Part shown: positions 1-10,580 of the stretch, in pieces | Layout: every line of letters begins with the position of its first letter | Position numbering within the stretch: the stretch's first letter is position 1 | From: Ochromonas danica | Taxonomy: Eukaryota > Sar > Chrysophyceae > Chromulinales > Chromulinaceae | Length of the DNA: 64,000 nt | Reading direction: 5' to 3' | Assembly: GCA_015146655.1 (NCBI GenBank) | Contig: VKHL01000016.1 | Span: forward strand, 134,752-198,751 | The notes under the pieces: model-generated | What the model was told of the DNA's origin: nothing | The model's database searches: none | What the model saw: the letters and a program-made list of their open reading frames with translations, nothing else | Made by a program: the position numbers and the translations under genes

Positions 1-840
1 TAGTGTAGTGTAGATATAGCAGGCATTGTAGACATTACAATATAATACAGTGTAGTATAGTGTAGTGTAGATATAGCAGGCATTGTAGACATTACAATAT
101 AATACAGTGTAGTATAGTGTAGTGTAGACTAGTGTAGTGTAGTGTAGTATAGTGTGGTATAGTGTAGTGTAGTGTAGTGTAGATATAGCAGACATTGTAG
201 TAACAAGTATTAGTATATAGTATATAGTGTGTAGTGTAGTATATGTAGTATAGTATATGTAGTATAGTGTATAGTATAGTGTAGTGTAGTGTAGTATAGT
301 GTAGCGTAGTTTAGTGTAGTGTAATGTAGTGTAGTGTAGGGTAGTGTATAATACAGTATGCTATAATACAATATAGTATATAGTACAGTATAGTATACAT
401 ACCAACACGTAGTAATTACTACATACCACAATATAACACAGTCTAGTATAACATAGTATAGTATGATATAGTATAGTCTAGTCTAACATAGTGTAACATA
501 ACATAATACAGCATGGTACATGTATAACAGAGTCTAACATAACACAGTGTAACTTAACATAACACAGTATAGTATAGTCTAACATAGTGTAACATAACAT
601 AATACAGCATGCTACATGTATAACAGAGTCTAACATAACAGAGTCTAACATAACACAGTATAGTATAATACAGTGTAACTTAACATAACACAGCGTATCA
701 TAACATAACATAGTACTACTGTAGTATAGTACAGTATAGTCTAACTAGTATAGTATAGTATGATATAGTATAGTACTACTGTAGTATAGTCTAACTAGTA
801 TAGTATAGTCTAACTAGTATAGTATAATTTAGTATAGTAT
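1..840. repeat. TAGTG-type pentanucleotide array in an intron
   Basis: The plus strand is dominated by variants of TAGTG/TAGTA and, from about 480, of TAACATAACA. Near the left edge a unit of about 57 bp containing GATATAGCAGGCATTG occurs twice (motif at 13 and at 70). The stretch lies in the last visible intron of the EF-hand-like gene (donor at 851), so it is transcribed as mainly A, C and U. No gene is supported here. Confidence 0.85.
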
Positions 841-851
841 AGTCAACTTAC

Positions 852-3800
852 TTTAAACTGCTTGTATTTAAACTTGATCGATAACAAAGTATTAAAGAAT
901 GTTTGTACATGAACACTATGATGATTATACATATCAAAATAGCTAACAAAAGCACCTAATTCACAAGGTGTATACTTGATATTATACATAGATTTCAAAA
1001 TATGTTTAGCTTCTTGAGGTGTAAAATAGATACTTTGTAATGTCATTAACTGATTTGGATTATAACCTGATCGACTAGTTTGTGTTAGACAAATGGAGAC
1101 TAACTTCGTTAACATTGTCTTCATATCATCTTCAGTGAAGGTATAGTTTACTATTGAACCTCCTCCTCCTCCTCCTGCTGCTGCTCCTCCTCCTCCTGCA
1201 TCACTTCCATAACCTGCTATCAGCTGTTTATTTGAACCTTGTAGTTGACCTTGTTGTTGTTGTTGTTGTAATTCTTTATTCTTCTTACGAAATTCTTGTA
1301 TTAAACGATTTCGTTCACTATAGCCCATTTGAAGGAAAGTGATGATAAACTTTGAACAATCCACTTCTAGACCTTGTTGAGATACACCTTGCTGCTGCTG
1401 TTGTTGTTGACCTTGTTGTTGACCGTCAGGTTGAAAGAAAGACACTAAAGCGAATAGTTCAGGTACTGTCACTTTGACATGGAAGACAAGCTTTAACTGT
1501 TCTTTGAAGATATGAGGTGGCATGGTAGCAGCTTCGAAGGCATTGAGACCTCCTGCACTAGGAGAGTCTTTGTTATACTTGATTGCAGCAGCACGTAACT
1601 TACCAAAGGCAGTTTGGAAGTCCTAATAACATTACAGTAGATAGTAGTTTAGATTGTTATGAGTTAAGTAAGAGGTAGTCGTTAGCAGTCATTGGTAGTA
1701 ATACACATTAGTTGTATGTGGTGGTTGGTAGTGTAGTGTAGTGGTTGGTAGTGTTGCGTAGTATTGTGTGTAATGTAGTATAGTGTGTAATGTAGTATAG
1801 TGTGTAGTGTAGTAGAGTGTAATGTAGAGTGTAATGTAGTATAGTGTGTAGTGTAGTATAGTGTAATGTAATGTAGAGTGTAGTATATGTAGTATAGTGT
1901 GTAGTGTAATGTAGTGTGTAGTGTAGTATATGTAGTATAGTGTATAGTGTAATGTAGTGCGAAATGTAGTATAGTGTGTAGTGTAGTATAGTGTAATGTA
2001 GAGTGTAGTATATGTAATGTAGTGTGAAATGTAGTATAGTGTTGTGTAGTATATGTAGTATAGTGTTGTGTAGTATATGTAGTATAGTGTGTAGTGTTAT
2101 GTAGTATATGTAGTATAGTGTGTAGTGTAGTATAGTATATGTAGTATAGTGTGTAGTGTAGTATAGTATATGTAGTATAGTGTAGTATAGTATATGTAGT
2201 ATAGTGTGCAGTGTAGTATAGTGTAGTATAGTATATGTAGTATAGTGTGTAGTGTAGTATAGTGTTGTGTAGTATATGTAGTATTGTGTGTAGTGTTATG
2301 TAGTATATGTAGTATAGTGTGTAGTGTAGTATAGTACATGTAGTATAGTGTTGTGTAGTATATGTAGTATTGTGTGTAGCGTAGTATAGTACATGTAGTA
2401 TAGTGTGTAGTGTAGTATAGTACATGTAGTATAGTGTGTAGTGTAGTATAGTGTAATGTAGAGTGTAGTATATGTAATGTAGTGTGAAATGTAGTATAGT
2501 GTTGTGTAGTATATGTAGTATAGTGTTGTGTAGTATATGTAGTATAGTGTGTAGTGTTATGTAGTATATGTAGTATAGTGTGTAGTGTAGTATAGTATAT
2601 GTAGTATAGTGTGTAGTGTAGTATAGTATATGTAGTATAGTGTAGTATAGTATATGTAGTATAGTGTGCAGTGTAGTATAGTGTAGTATAGTATATGTAG
2701 TATAGTGTGTAGTGTAGTATAGTGTTGTGTAGTATATGTAGTATTGTGTGTAGTGTTATGTAGTATATGTAGTATAGTGTGTAGTGTAGTATAGTACATG
2801 TAGTATAGTGTTGTGTAGTATATGTAGTATTGTGTGTAGCGTAGTATAGTACATGTAGTATAGTGTGTAGTGTAGTATAGTACATGTAGTATAGTGTGTA
2901 GTGTAGTATAGTGTAATGTAGAGTGTAGTATATGTAATGTAGTGTGAAATGTAGTATAGTGTTGTGTAGTATATGTAGTATAGTGTTGTGTAGTATATGT
3001 AGTATAGTGTGTAGTGTTATGTAGTATATGTAGTATAGTGTGTAGTGTAGTATAGTATATGTAGTATAGTGTGTAGTGTAGTATAGTATATGTAGTATAG
3101 TGTAGTATAGTATATGTAGTATAGTGTGCAGTGTAGTATAGTGTAGTATAGTATATGTAGTATAGTGTGTAGTGTAGTATAGTGTTGTGTAGTATATGTA
3201 GTATTGTGTGTAGTGTTATGTAGTATATGTAGTATAGTGTGTAGTGTAGTATAGTACATGTAGTATAGTGTTGTGTAGTATATGTAGTATTGTGTGTAGC
3301 GTAGTATAGTACATGTAGTATAGTGTGTAGTGTAGTATAGTACATGTAGTATAGTGTGTAGTGTAGTATAGTGTAATGTAGAGTGTAGTATATGTAATGT
3401 AGTGTGAAATGTAGTATAGTATACTATACTGTACTGTACCTGTTCAGTGAAGGTAGCATCAGCTGCATTAGCTAAGACAATATTTTGCTTTTGTTGCAAA
3501 GCAGTTAACTTGGCTTCTTCTCTCTCTTTTCTCTGTCTTGCCATTTGTTCTTCATAGAGACGATATTCTCGTTTTCGTTCCATTCGTTCTTCATATCCTA
3601 ATCGAAGAAACTTCTTCAAGAAGTTAGAACAATTGATTTGACCACTTTCCTCCTATTCAGACAATACAAAGAGAAAAGTCAGTCAATCAATCAGTCAGTC
3701 AGTTGCCATTAATGACAATAATAACAATAACAACACTACTAAAGCCAATGGAATGATGATGGAATTATGTGGAATCATCATGGAATAATGATGGAATGAC

Positions 3801-6048
3801 GATGGAATCATCATGGAACAATGATGGAATGATAATAACAATGACAATAATAATGACAATAATGATAATAATAATGACTCACAGGATCAAAATATTTCAT
3901 AATAGCACCAAGTTCTTGTGGAGTCGTATTAAGATAAAAGATTCGTTTTAATTGATCTTTAAACTCATAAACTGTCATTGTTAATTGATTAAAAGCTTCT
4001 AATGAAGGTGCACCTGTCATAGTACGATCAAATCTAATTCACACATTAACAACCATGACAACAACAAGGATGATCATGATAACAACAAGGATAGTGTAGT
4101 GTAGAGAAGGTTAAGTTAGGTGGGTAGGTTACCTCCAAGCAGCTTCTTTTAGCTTGAACATAGCAGTCTCCCATTCTTCTTCAGTGTAATTATAAGCAAC
4201 TTTAGTAGCATTAAGATGATCTTTAGCTTGTTGGACTTCTTTCTCAAGTTTTCGTTGTTTTTGAAGTTGAAGTTGTTGTTGTTGTCGATAAGCTTTTAAT
4301 TCTTTTTCTCGTTCTTCAAATCCCATGTTAATGAAGACTTTAGTGAATTCTTCACATGTAATAACTCCATCACCATTTACTACAACAATAACACAACAAC
4401 AACGACACAATAACAACGGCATAACACATAAACATACATATATATACATACACAAAGCACACACACAACACACACAGAATACACAATTACACAATACACA
4501 CAGACACACAATACACACACACACATACATACACACACAATACACACAGACACACAATGCACACACAATGCACACACAATACACACATACACACACATAA
4601 CACGCACACACACACACACATATCCACCAACAATAGCATACATGAGAGAAAATCATAACAATGAATTGAGAGTGAGAGTGAGTGAGAGTGAGAGAGAGTA
4701 TCACAAGGAAAAAGCAGAACAATTACTTACCATCAAAGACTGACATAAGTGCTCCCATCTCAGCTGGTGTCACTTTTAAATTAAAAATTCTTCTTAATTG
4801 TTCTTTAAAGACATGAGGTGGCATTTCTTTCACTTCAAATGCTTTCATACTCATAGCTCCTGGTGTTGTCTTATCATATAATTTAGCTGCTCTTCTTAAC
4901 TTTAACACTGCATTTTCTTTCTCTTCTTCTGTGAAATGAAAATTAACTTGCATAGCATTCTTCTTCTCTAAAATTTTCTCTTTCTCTAATTTCTCTTTTT
5001 TCAATAATTCTTCTTTATCTTTTCTTTTCTTCCATAATTCTTTTAATCGACGACTTTTCTCTTGAAATCCATTACGAAAGAAATTTAATAAAAAATTAGC
5101 ACAATTTACTCGATAATTCTTTTCTTCATTATGATAGGTTAGGATATAAGCAGATAGTTCCGGTAGAGTTAACTTAACGTGGAAGACACTCCGGATAGTG
5201 TCCCGGAATTCCATGGAATCCAAACTTTCCACGTTAAATCCATCTAACGGACTTGCCCCTGGCATAAGTCGATCATATCTTACAGCTGCTTCTTTCATCT
5301 TTTCTTCAGCATTATGAAGATCTTCAGGAGTATAATCCATGACTAATGTCACACTTGGCTTAGCAGCAGTAGCGGTGGTGGTAGTAGTAGTAGTAGCCGT
5401 TGAAGAAGGTGATTTAAATAGACTATCCTTCTCTTCTTTCAAATAGCTTTCATATCTTTTCTTATCATATACAATTCGTTCTGTAAGATATCTAGCACGA
5501 TGATCAAATCGCATACGAAAAAACCACAATAAGAACTCACTACCATCTACACCACCACCTCCTCCTCCTCCTCCTGCTACATCATTTTGTATAAGAGGTA
5601 GAATAGCTTGAAATTCATCATGACTTAGTTTACAATTCATACCAACATAAAGGATTTGTTTGAATTGATCAATAGAGAGGTCACGATTATCTAACCCTTT
5701 AACAAAGATATCTTCTTGATGACGATCAAACTTCCAAGCACTTTCATAGAGTTTAGAGACAGCAGATTGATAGGAAGATGACTCAGTATGGATCTTTCCT
5801 TCATTAATCAGACGTTGTAGTTTATTAGGAGAAGGGGATCGTCGACTGGGGGAAAGTGAATTGTCAGCAGTAGTAGTAGTAGCCTCTGCGGCTATAGAGG
5901 TAGAGGTAGTAGTAGCAGATGGTGGAGGAGGAGAGAGATGAGTGGGATGATGATTGTGATGATGATGATGACCACTACTTCTACTAGGAGAAGTCACACT
6001 ACTACCATAGGAGGAAATACTAGGAACATCGAGGATTATATTGGACAT
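852..6048 (-). CDS. Large protein of tandem EF-hand-like modules (3' part outside window)
   Basis: Five exons are visible: 6048-4731, 4379-4133, 4033-3883, 3652-3440 and 1622-852. They give 900 codons with no stop; the donor at 851 (GTAAGT) opens an intron that leaves the window. After a disordered Ser/Thr/His-rich N-terminus come six modules of about 110-150 residues. Each has a FTEE-type start, a helix with KL..AA..YD, a PGA.S...F stretch, FKEQL..IF.LK.TP.ELGA, an FD loop, then FL..F..GF.ER and a charged coiled coil. These look like degenerate EF-hand pairs. Only the third module has a canonical loop, DVNGDGVITCEE, with D, N, D, G, I and E in place. Calcium binding at that loop is inferred; no named family is recognised. 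Introns interrupt the loops of modules 3 and 4. Confidence 0.8.
1742..3420. repeat. Intronic satellite with a perfect 460-bp higher-order repeat
   Basis: The intron 1623-3439 of the EF-hand-like gene is almost entirely TAGTG/TAGTATAG/TATGTAGTA units. From about 1964 to 3420 it becomes a higher-order tandem repeat with a period of exactly 460 bp: the block GAGTGTAGTATATGTAATG recurs at steps of 460 from about 2001, and about 3.2 copies fit. The copies look identical by eye, so the amplification is recent. The strand transcribed into the host pre-mRNA is nearly free of G. Long Tyr/Thr/His/Leu-rich open frames on the minus strand arise only because that composition cannot form stop codons. Confidence 0.93.
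4437..4622. repeat. CA/TG dinucleotide repeat in an intron
   Basis: Imperfect ACAC tract interspersed with ATAC, within intron 4380-4730 of the EF-hand-like gene; in the transcript it reads UGUG. Confidence 0.9.
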
Positions 6049-6868
6049 TGCCTACTAATTAATTTAAAATAGTATAGTATAGTATAGTATAGTATAGTAT
6101 AGTATAGTATAGTCTCTGTGTTTGATTTGATTGTCATTTGATTCCATCAACAGACAGACCGTTTCAACTCACTCTACGCATCGTAATAATTATTAACACC
6201 AACAACTACCATGACAATGGATTCCATGGATTCCATGGACTAAAGTAACCTGTTCCATGTAGTCCATAGTATGGTCCAGATCTACAGTTGCTTGAAGAAT
6301 AGAGAAAGAAACAAAATATTGACAATATATACAAAATTTTAGAAACTTAACGCACACAAAATGTTTCAGAGAAGGAAAACCAAAAATGCATATTAAACCA
6401 CTTGAGTTCCATCAAAGTATTACACTGCGAAATGTACGGAGTATACATGCTTAAAGCTAGAAACTAACAAAGCAAAAAGCAAAGTCCCCCGTGGAGTTTT
6501 CGCAAAAAGAATAGATTCAAAACAAAAAAAGCAAGGCATCGACAATGCTCGTGTCCACCAGAAGTGAACAACGAGACTGGCCAAACTGCCTTGACAACGT
6601 CAAAAGTGTTTGAATGGTAAGTATGTATAGAGAGAGATATATATCTAGCACGTGCCAATTGGAGCCACACTCAACGAATTCTTGATGATTTTGATGATGC
6701 AGAGAGTGGAAGGATGGCACTTGTTGCCGTTGTGTTGCGTTCAGAACGAAAAAGAAAATAAAATAGCATTGCCTCATCCCGAAATAGAAAATATCTCTTA
6801 TGCAGTACTAAAAGTAAATGAACAAGGATAGGCTGCGACTGTAGCGGAAAAGCAAACGCTGCCAAAAT
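6049..6868. other. Intergenic: 5' flank of the EF-hand-like gene and 3' flank of the kinase gene
   Basis: No convincing coding region. It holds eight AGTAT units at 6071-6110, just upstream of the EF-hand-like start codon, and a doubled GGATTCCATGG-type motif near 6217-6238. Short minus-strand frames at 6464-6865 resemble no protein and probably belong to the kinase 3' untranslated region. Confidence 0.6.
6071..6110. repeat. AGTAT pentanucleotide microsatellite
   Basis: Eight consecutive AGTAT units about 25 bp upstream of the start codon at 6048, so likely in the promoter or 5' leader. The period and GTA core match the arrays in this gene's introns. Confidence 0.95.
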
Positions 6869-7975
6869 TTAAGGTTGTTGCATGGAGGAAAGAGGTGTTG
6901 TTGTCATCCAAGGATGAGCCAGGATTTCCTCCAAGCTTAGACGAGAAGCTGGATCAGGATGCAAGAGCTTTTGTGCCAAATCAATGGCAAGAAGAAGTTC
7001 TGGATCGAGGGAAGCGACTTTTTGATCATATGTCATATCCTCGTCGAAATCATCCATATTCTGAAAAGAAGCAATGAGAACATCAAGTAGACGACCCTCT
7101 GCAACTGCATGGAAATGTGGGTCACCCACGACAGCACGTTCCATGGGAGCCGAGGCTGTTAGGACCATGAAGAGAATAACTCCCGCAGCCCAGATATCAC
7201 ACAGCAGAGGATTGAACCAATCATCTTGACGCCAGACTTCAGGAGCGATATAATTATATTTACCACAAACCGCTCTGGCAGGAAGGAACTTGCGAAGGTT
7301 GCCCTCAGTATCACGAGGCAATCTCAGAGACATGCCCAAATCAATAATGACAAATCGCTCTCGGTCTTCATCGAAGAGAACATTCTCCACGGAGAGGTCG
7401 CGATGAGCGATACCATTCCTGTGCAGATGCGTCAATCCATGGATAATGTCACGAAACATCGCACGTGCCTGAGGCACACTAAAGCGCTGATTGAATCCAC
7501 GCTCTCGATTCTTGTCCATGACATCGAGTAGATCACCTCCTCGCAGGTAAGGCATGACCATATAGAAGAACTCACTGTCAGAGAAAAGCTCAACAATGGG
7601 AAGAACAGAAGGATGGGGAGCTTGGTCGGACAGCATGGTCAAGGCAATCATCTCGTTGACAGGATTCTCTTCGGCTTTCTTCATCAAAGTTGACATTAGA
7701 GCACGCTTGTTGAAGGTCTTCACTGCGAGAGGCTCAGTGGAACGAACAAAAGTTTCAGAAAATGTTGGTAATTGTTTCAAACGATAAATTCGATGGACGC
7801 TGCCAGCACGAGTGGAGCGAATCAAGGAACCGATTTCATATAAGGACCCGGACTCACTGTGTAAGACTGGAACATCCTTGGCAATCGAAGAGGCAGAGTG
7901 AGAGATCTTCACAATCCGAGGCTTGCAAAGCGAAACATTAATGGCGGTCGTTGAAGAGCAATCAAAAACAGACAT
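6869..7975 (-). CDS. Serine/threonine protein kinase, CAMK-like
   Basis: Single-exon frame. I start it at 7975 (context CACAATGTC) because the frame's first in-frame ATG, at 8035, adds only a short unconserved extension; 7975 gives 368 aa. Kinase landmarks: the ATP lysine in LAVKTF near residue 86, the hinge MPYLRGGDLL near 141, catalytic HRDLSVENVL at about 191-200, the metal site DLG (not DFG) near 212, and the activation segment ending in IAPEVW. The glycine-rich loop is degenerate. The C-terminus stops soon after the last kinase helix, with no EF-hands or regulatory domain. HRD, N and D are all present, so it is probably active. Substrate unknown. Confidence 0.9.
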   Translation of the reverse strand: MSVFDCSSTTAINVSLCKPRIVKISHSASSIAKDVPVLHSESGSLYEIGSLIRSTRAGSVHRIYRLKQLPTFSETFVRSTEPLAVKTFNKRALMSTLMKKAEENPVNEMIALTMLSDQAPHPSVLPIVELFSDSEFFYMVMPYLRGGDLLDVMDKNRERGFNQRFSVPQARAMFRDIIHGLTHLHRNGIAHRDLSVENVLFDEDRERFVIIDLGMSLRLPRDTEGNLRKFLPARAVCGKYNYIAPEVWRQDDWFNPLLCDIWAAGVILFMVLTASAPMERAVVGDPHFHAVAEGRLLDVLIASFQNMDDFDEDMTYDQKVASLDPELLLAIDLAQKLLHPDPASRLSLEEILAHPWMTTTPLSSMQQP

Positions 7976-8042
7976 TGTGAAAGATTCGGCTAGTTCAATG
8001 AAGTTCAATGAAATCCAAGAACAACAAAAGGTCAAGCTTTCT

Positions 8043-9134
8043 TAAATGATCTTCTTTATACGATCAGTGGTCTCACGATTTTAAAGAGAATGAGCAAACG
8101 TGATGAGTTGTGCAAGTGATGAGCAACTTTCACGTCAAGCAGCCGAATCAGATCGGGGACTTGTTTAAAGTAATGAATACAAGGGGTGGACTTACCCTCA
8201 AAGAATGCACGGTGGTGAAGGTTGTTTTGATGACCCCTGCTTCCCCTCCTGCTCTTCGTGCACTTGAAGAGTAGTGCGGTGGCTTTGAAACCCTCAAAAG
8301 AAAGGTTTAAGAAGTGAGAAAGATGACTTCTTTGCGTGGCACTTGCTCGCGCACAAGTTGAACCACGTCACTCTGCTCCGTTGGGCCGCGGTGTGCCAGG
8401 CGCTCTTCCGCTACGGTGCTCTGCAGTGCTCTGCCGTGGTCTCCTGCCCACTCCCAAACGGTGTTTTGTCAAGTTAAACCTCAATGCTGACGTTCTTTCC
8501 CAAAAGCAGCCGAGCAGTGATTGGTTGAGGTTGATCTGGTGAAGAGCGAGAGAGGGTACCAACTTGAACTATGCAAGACGTGGCGGCTCTTTGGTCGGCG
8601 GATGTAAATGAATGACTGGGAATGTTGGGCTTCCCCTTCTGCTTTACGCACCCATGTCCTACTTATGAGGCAGCAGTAGAAATGCAGTGGTGTCCCATTT
8701 CATGCTCTATTTTCCTCCTTATCTTAGTCAATGGATTCTTGATGTTGAATCGAGCAAGATCCTTAACTGCTGATAGTTTCATGGAAAAGTTGATGAGCCG
8801 AACTTGGCTCCAGGTTAAGTGGCTATATCTGCGTATGGAAGTGGAGAGATTTCATTGGTGCTAAGAATGGTTGGTGGACTACTTGGAGTCACTGCGTGTC
8901 GTGCAGGAAGTGATCTACTTAGGGAACCTATGCCTTTCCTGACAGCGCTATTAGAGGATGAAGAACAGGAGGAAGGGATAGAGCTGTCTATATTAGATAG
9001 TAATGCCGTTGCGTTCCAGAAGAAAGAGAGTATTGTGACGAATAGTGGAGAGTAATATGGAGGGATGGATTCATATTTGAGAGTATCGTCTACTTTTTGC
9101 AGGGATTTGTTGAATACTTCCTAAGGACAAGATA

Positions 9135-9173
<39 letters not shown>

Positions 9174-9472
9174 ATATCTAGAAAATTAGTTTAATCCACA
9201 TTTCTTGCACCAGCTCCATCTTTTCTTTATGACTGAAAATGACATATAAGGGTTATAGTCTAAGGGTTATCAACCATATGGTTGGCTTACTTTTAACTCT
9301 GAATATTGTCGTTAATCCTTATTTTGCGAGGGAACCAGGAGTTAGTTATTATTGTTTTGCATGTTGTATGAAATATACACTTGCTGCATCACGTCATGTC
9401 ATCACGTCAGCCTTTCCGTCATGGTCTTCTACTTCTTGTTGCATATGGTAAAAGCTCAAAGAAAAGAAGACC
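8043..9472. other. Intergenic between kinase and PAP genes; no confident gene
   Basis: Divergent upstream regions of the kinase (minus) and PAP (plus) genes. A GAT microsatellite of 13 units lies at 9135-9173. Short plus-strand frames occur at 8336-8542 and 8681-9055; the latter could encode a hydrophobic N-terminus followed by an acidic tail, but the pieces are in different frames and match nothing I recognise. Confidence 0.5.
9135..9173. repeat. GAT trinucleotide microsatellite
   Basis: Thirteen perfect GAT units upstream of the PAP/fibrillin gene. Confidence 0.95.
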
Positions 9473-10406
9473 ATGTTCCTTCTTATAACCCTCCAGCTAA
9501 CTCTTTGTTTCTATGCGATCAACTCCTTGACTATTGACAACCTAGTATCTGCTGGAAAGTCTTCAGTGGTGAATCAGATCCTCAAAAATGCACAACAATG
9601 GTCACCTCGTCGTCCTAATCAACTCCTCGATGAAAAGATTAAAACAGAAATTGACTCTTTAGAAAAACAACAACAGAGACTTCCATTTGACGTCTCAAAG
9701 ATTGATGGCAATTGGAGGCTTCTGTGGACGACAGAGAAGGTATTGTCTCTCTTCTTCTTCTTCATATCAAGACCTGGTCATTCTCATTCTATGTGTTCAT
9801 AGGAGACTTTATTCTTCATGAGATATGGCTTCTTTGGTTCACCATGTGTGGAAGTGTCACAGAAGATTAGTGTGTCACAAGGTCGTATTGATAATATCAT
9901 TGACTTCTCTCATAACAAGCAATTGGCAGTGGAAGGGCTATGGGAGATTGATCAGGTATTATCATATTATTATCAACTTAGGCAGCTTAGGCTCTTCCCT
10001 TGGACTTTCGTTACTAAAGCATGGATTTGTTTGTGCATAAAGGATGTGGAAAGGAGAGTGAACTTTCAGTTTACCAAGGCTCGTCTTTCCTTTGGATCAC
10101 TCCGTCTGCCACTGCCACCCGTGGGGCAGGTCAGTAATAAGCTGTTTTGATGTAGATATATAGGACTAATCAAAGTGGCTATTGCTGTGTTGTATTGTAT
10201 TGTGTTGGGTGGGGTGGTATTATAGGGATGGTTTGACAATGTGTATGTGGATGACAAAGTTCGTATTGTGAAGGACATCAGAGGTAACTAACTGACAGCT
10301 AAAGTTGCTACTAGATTACTACCCCATATTGGTTTCTGCTCGTACTCTAACTGCTATCATCATGTTAGGTGACTACCTCATAACAAGTCGTCTGTCCAAG
10401 GTCTAG
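9473..10406 (+). CDS. Plastid lipid-associated protein (PAP/fibrillin family)
   Basis: Five exons: 9473-9739, 9803-9955, 10043-10129, 10226-10283 and 10369-10406, giving 201 aa. The N-terminus MFLLITLQLTLCFYAINS is a signal-peptide-like segment, as expected for the first part of a bipartite presequence of a secondary plastid. The body has fibrillin-type features: WRLLWTTEK, the GFFGSP stretch, DNIIDF, a beta-strand-rich core, and the ending WFDNVYVDDKVRIVKDIRG followed by DYLI. Family members bind lipids or small hydrophobic molecules in plastoglobules and thylakoids. This is the clearest evidence that the organism has a plastid. Plastid location is inferred from the family and the N-terminus. 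Confidence 0.85.
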
Positions 10407-10580
10407 AGGCTTTATCACTCTATGATGCCTTAACCAAGAATTAATGTGTTAATCTGTTTCCATTTGTTTGCTTTGATTTGATTGGGAATTTGTTTATTCC
10501 TGTGTCTAACATTTAAATAGGTTTGGTTTGTAAAAGCAGTCATTTTCTGTTATTTATACATTATCATCGCTCAGTCATGA

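Noticed and set aside
1682-3619. Long Tyr/Thr/His/Leu-rich open frames of 250-260 codons on the minus strand
   Set aside because: They are the satellite array read in different frames; the composition cannot form stops, the period of 460 is not a multiple of three, and they lie within a well-defined intron.
4325-4643. His/Thr-rich and Val/Cys-rich frames over the CA/TG tract
   Set aside because: Microsatellite translation inside an intron of the EF-hand-like gene.
8336-8562. Overlapping small frames on both strands
   Set aside because: No similarity, no splice context, and both strands are open over the same GC-rich stretch.
8681-9055. Possible small secreted protein with an acidic tail
   Set aside because: The hydrophobic start and the acidic end are in different frames, and no convincing intron joins them.
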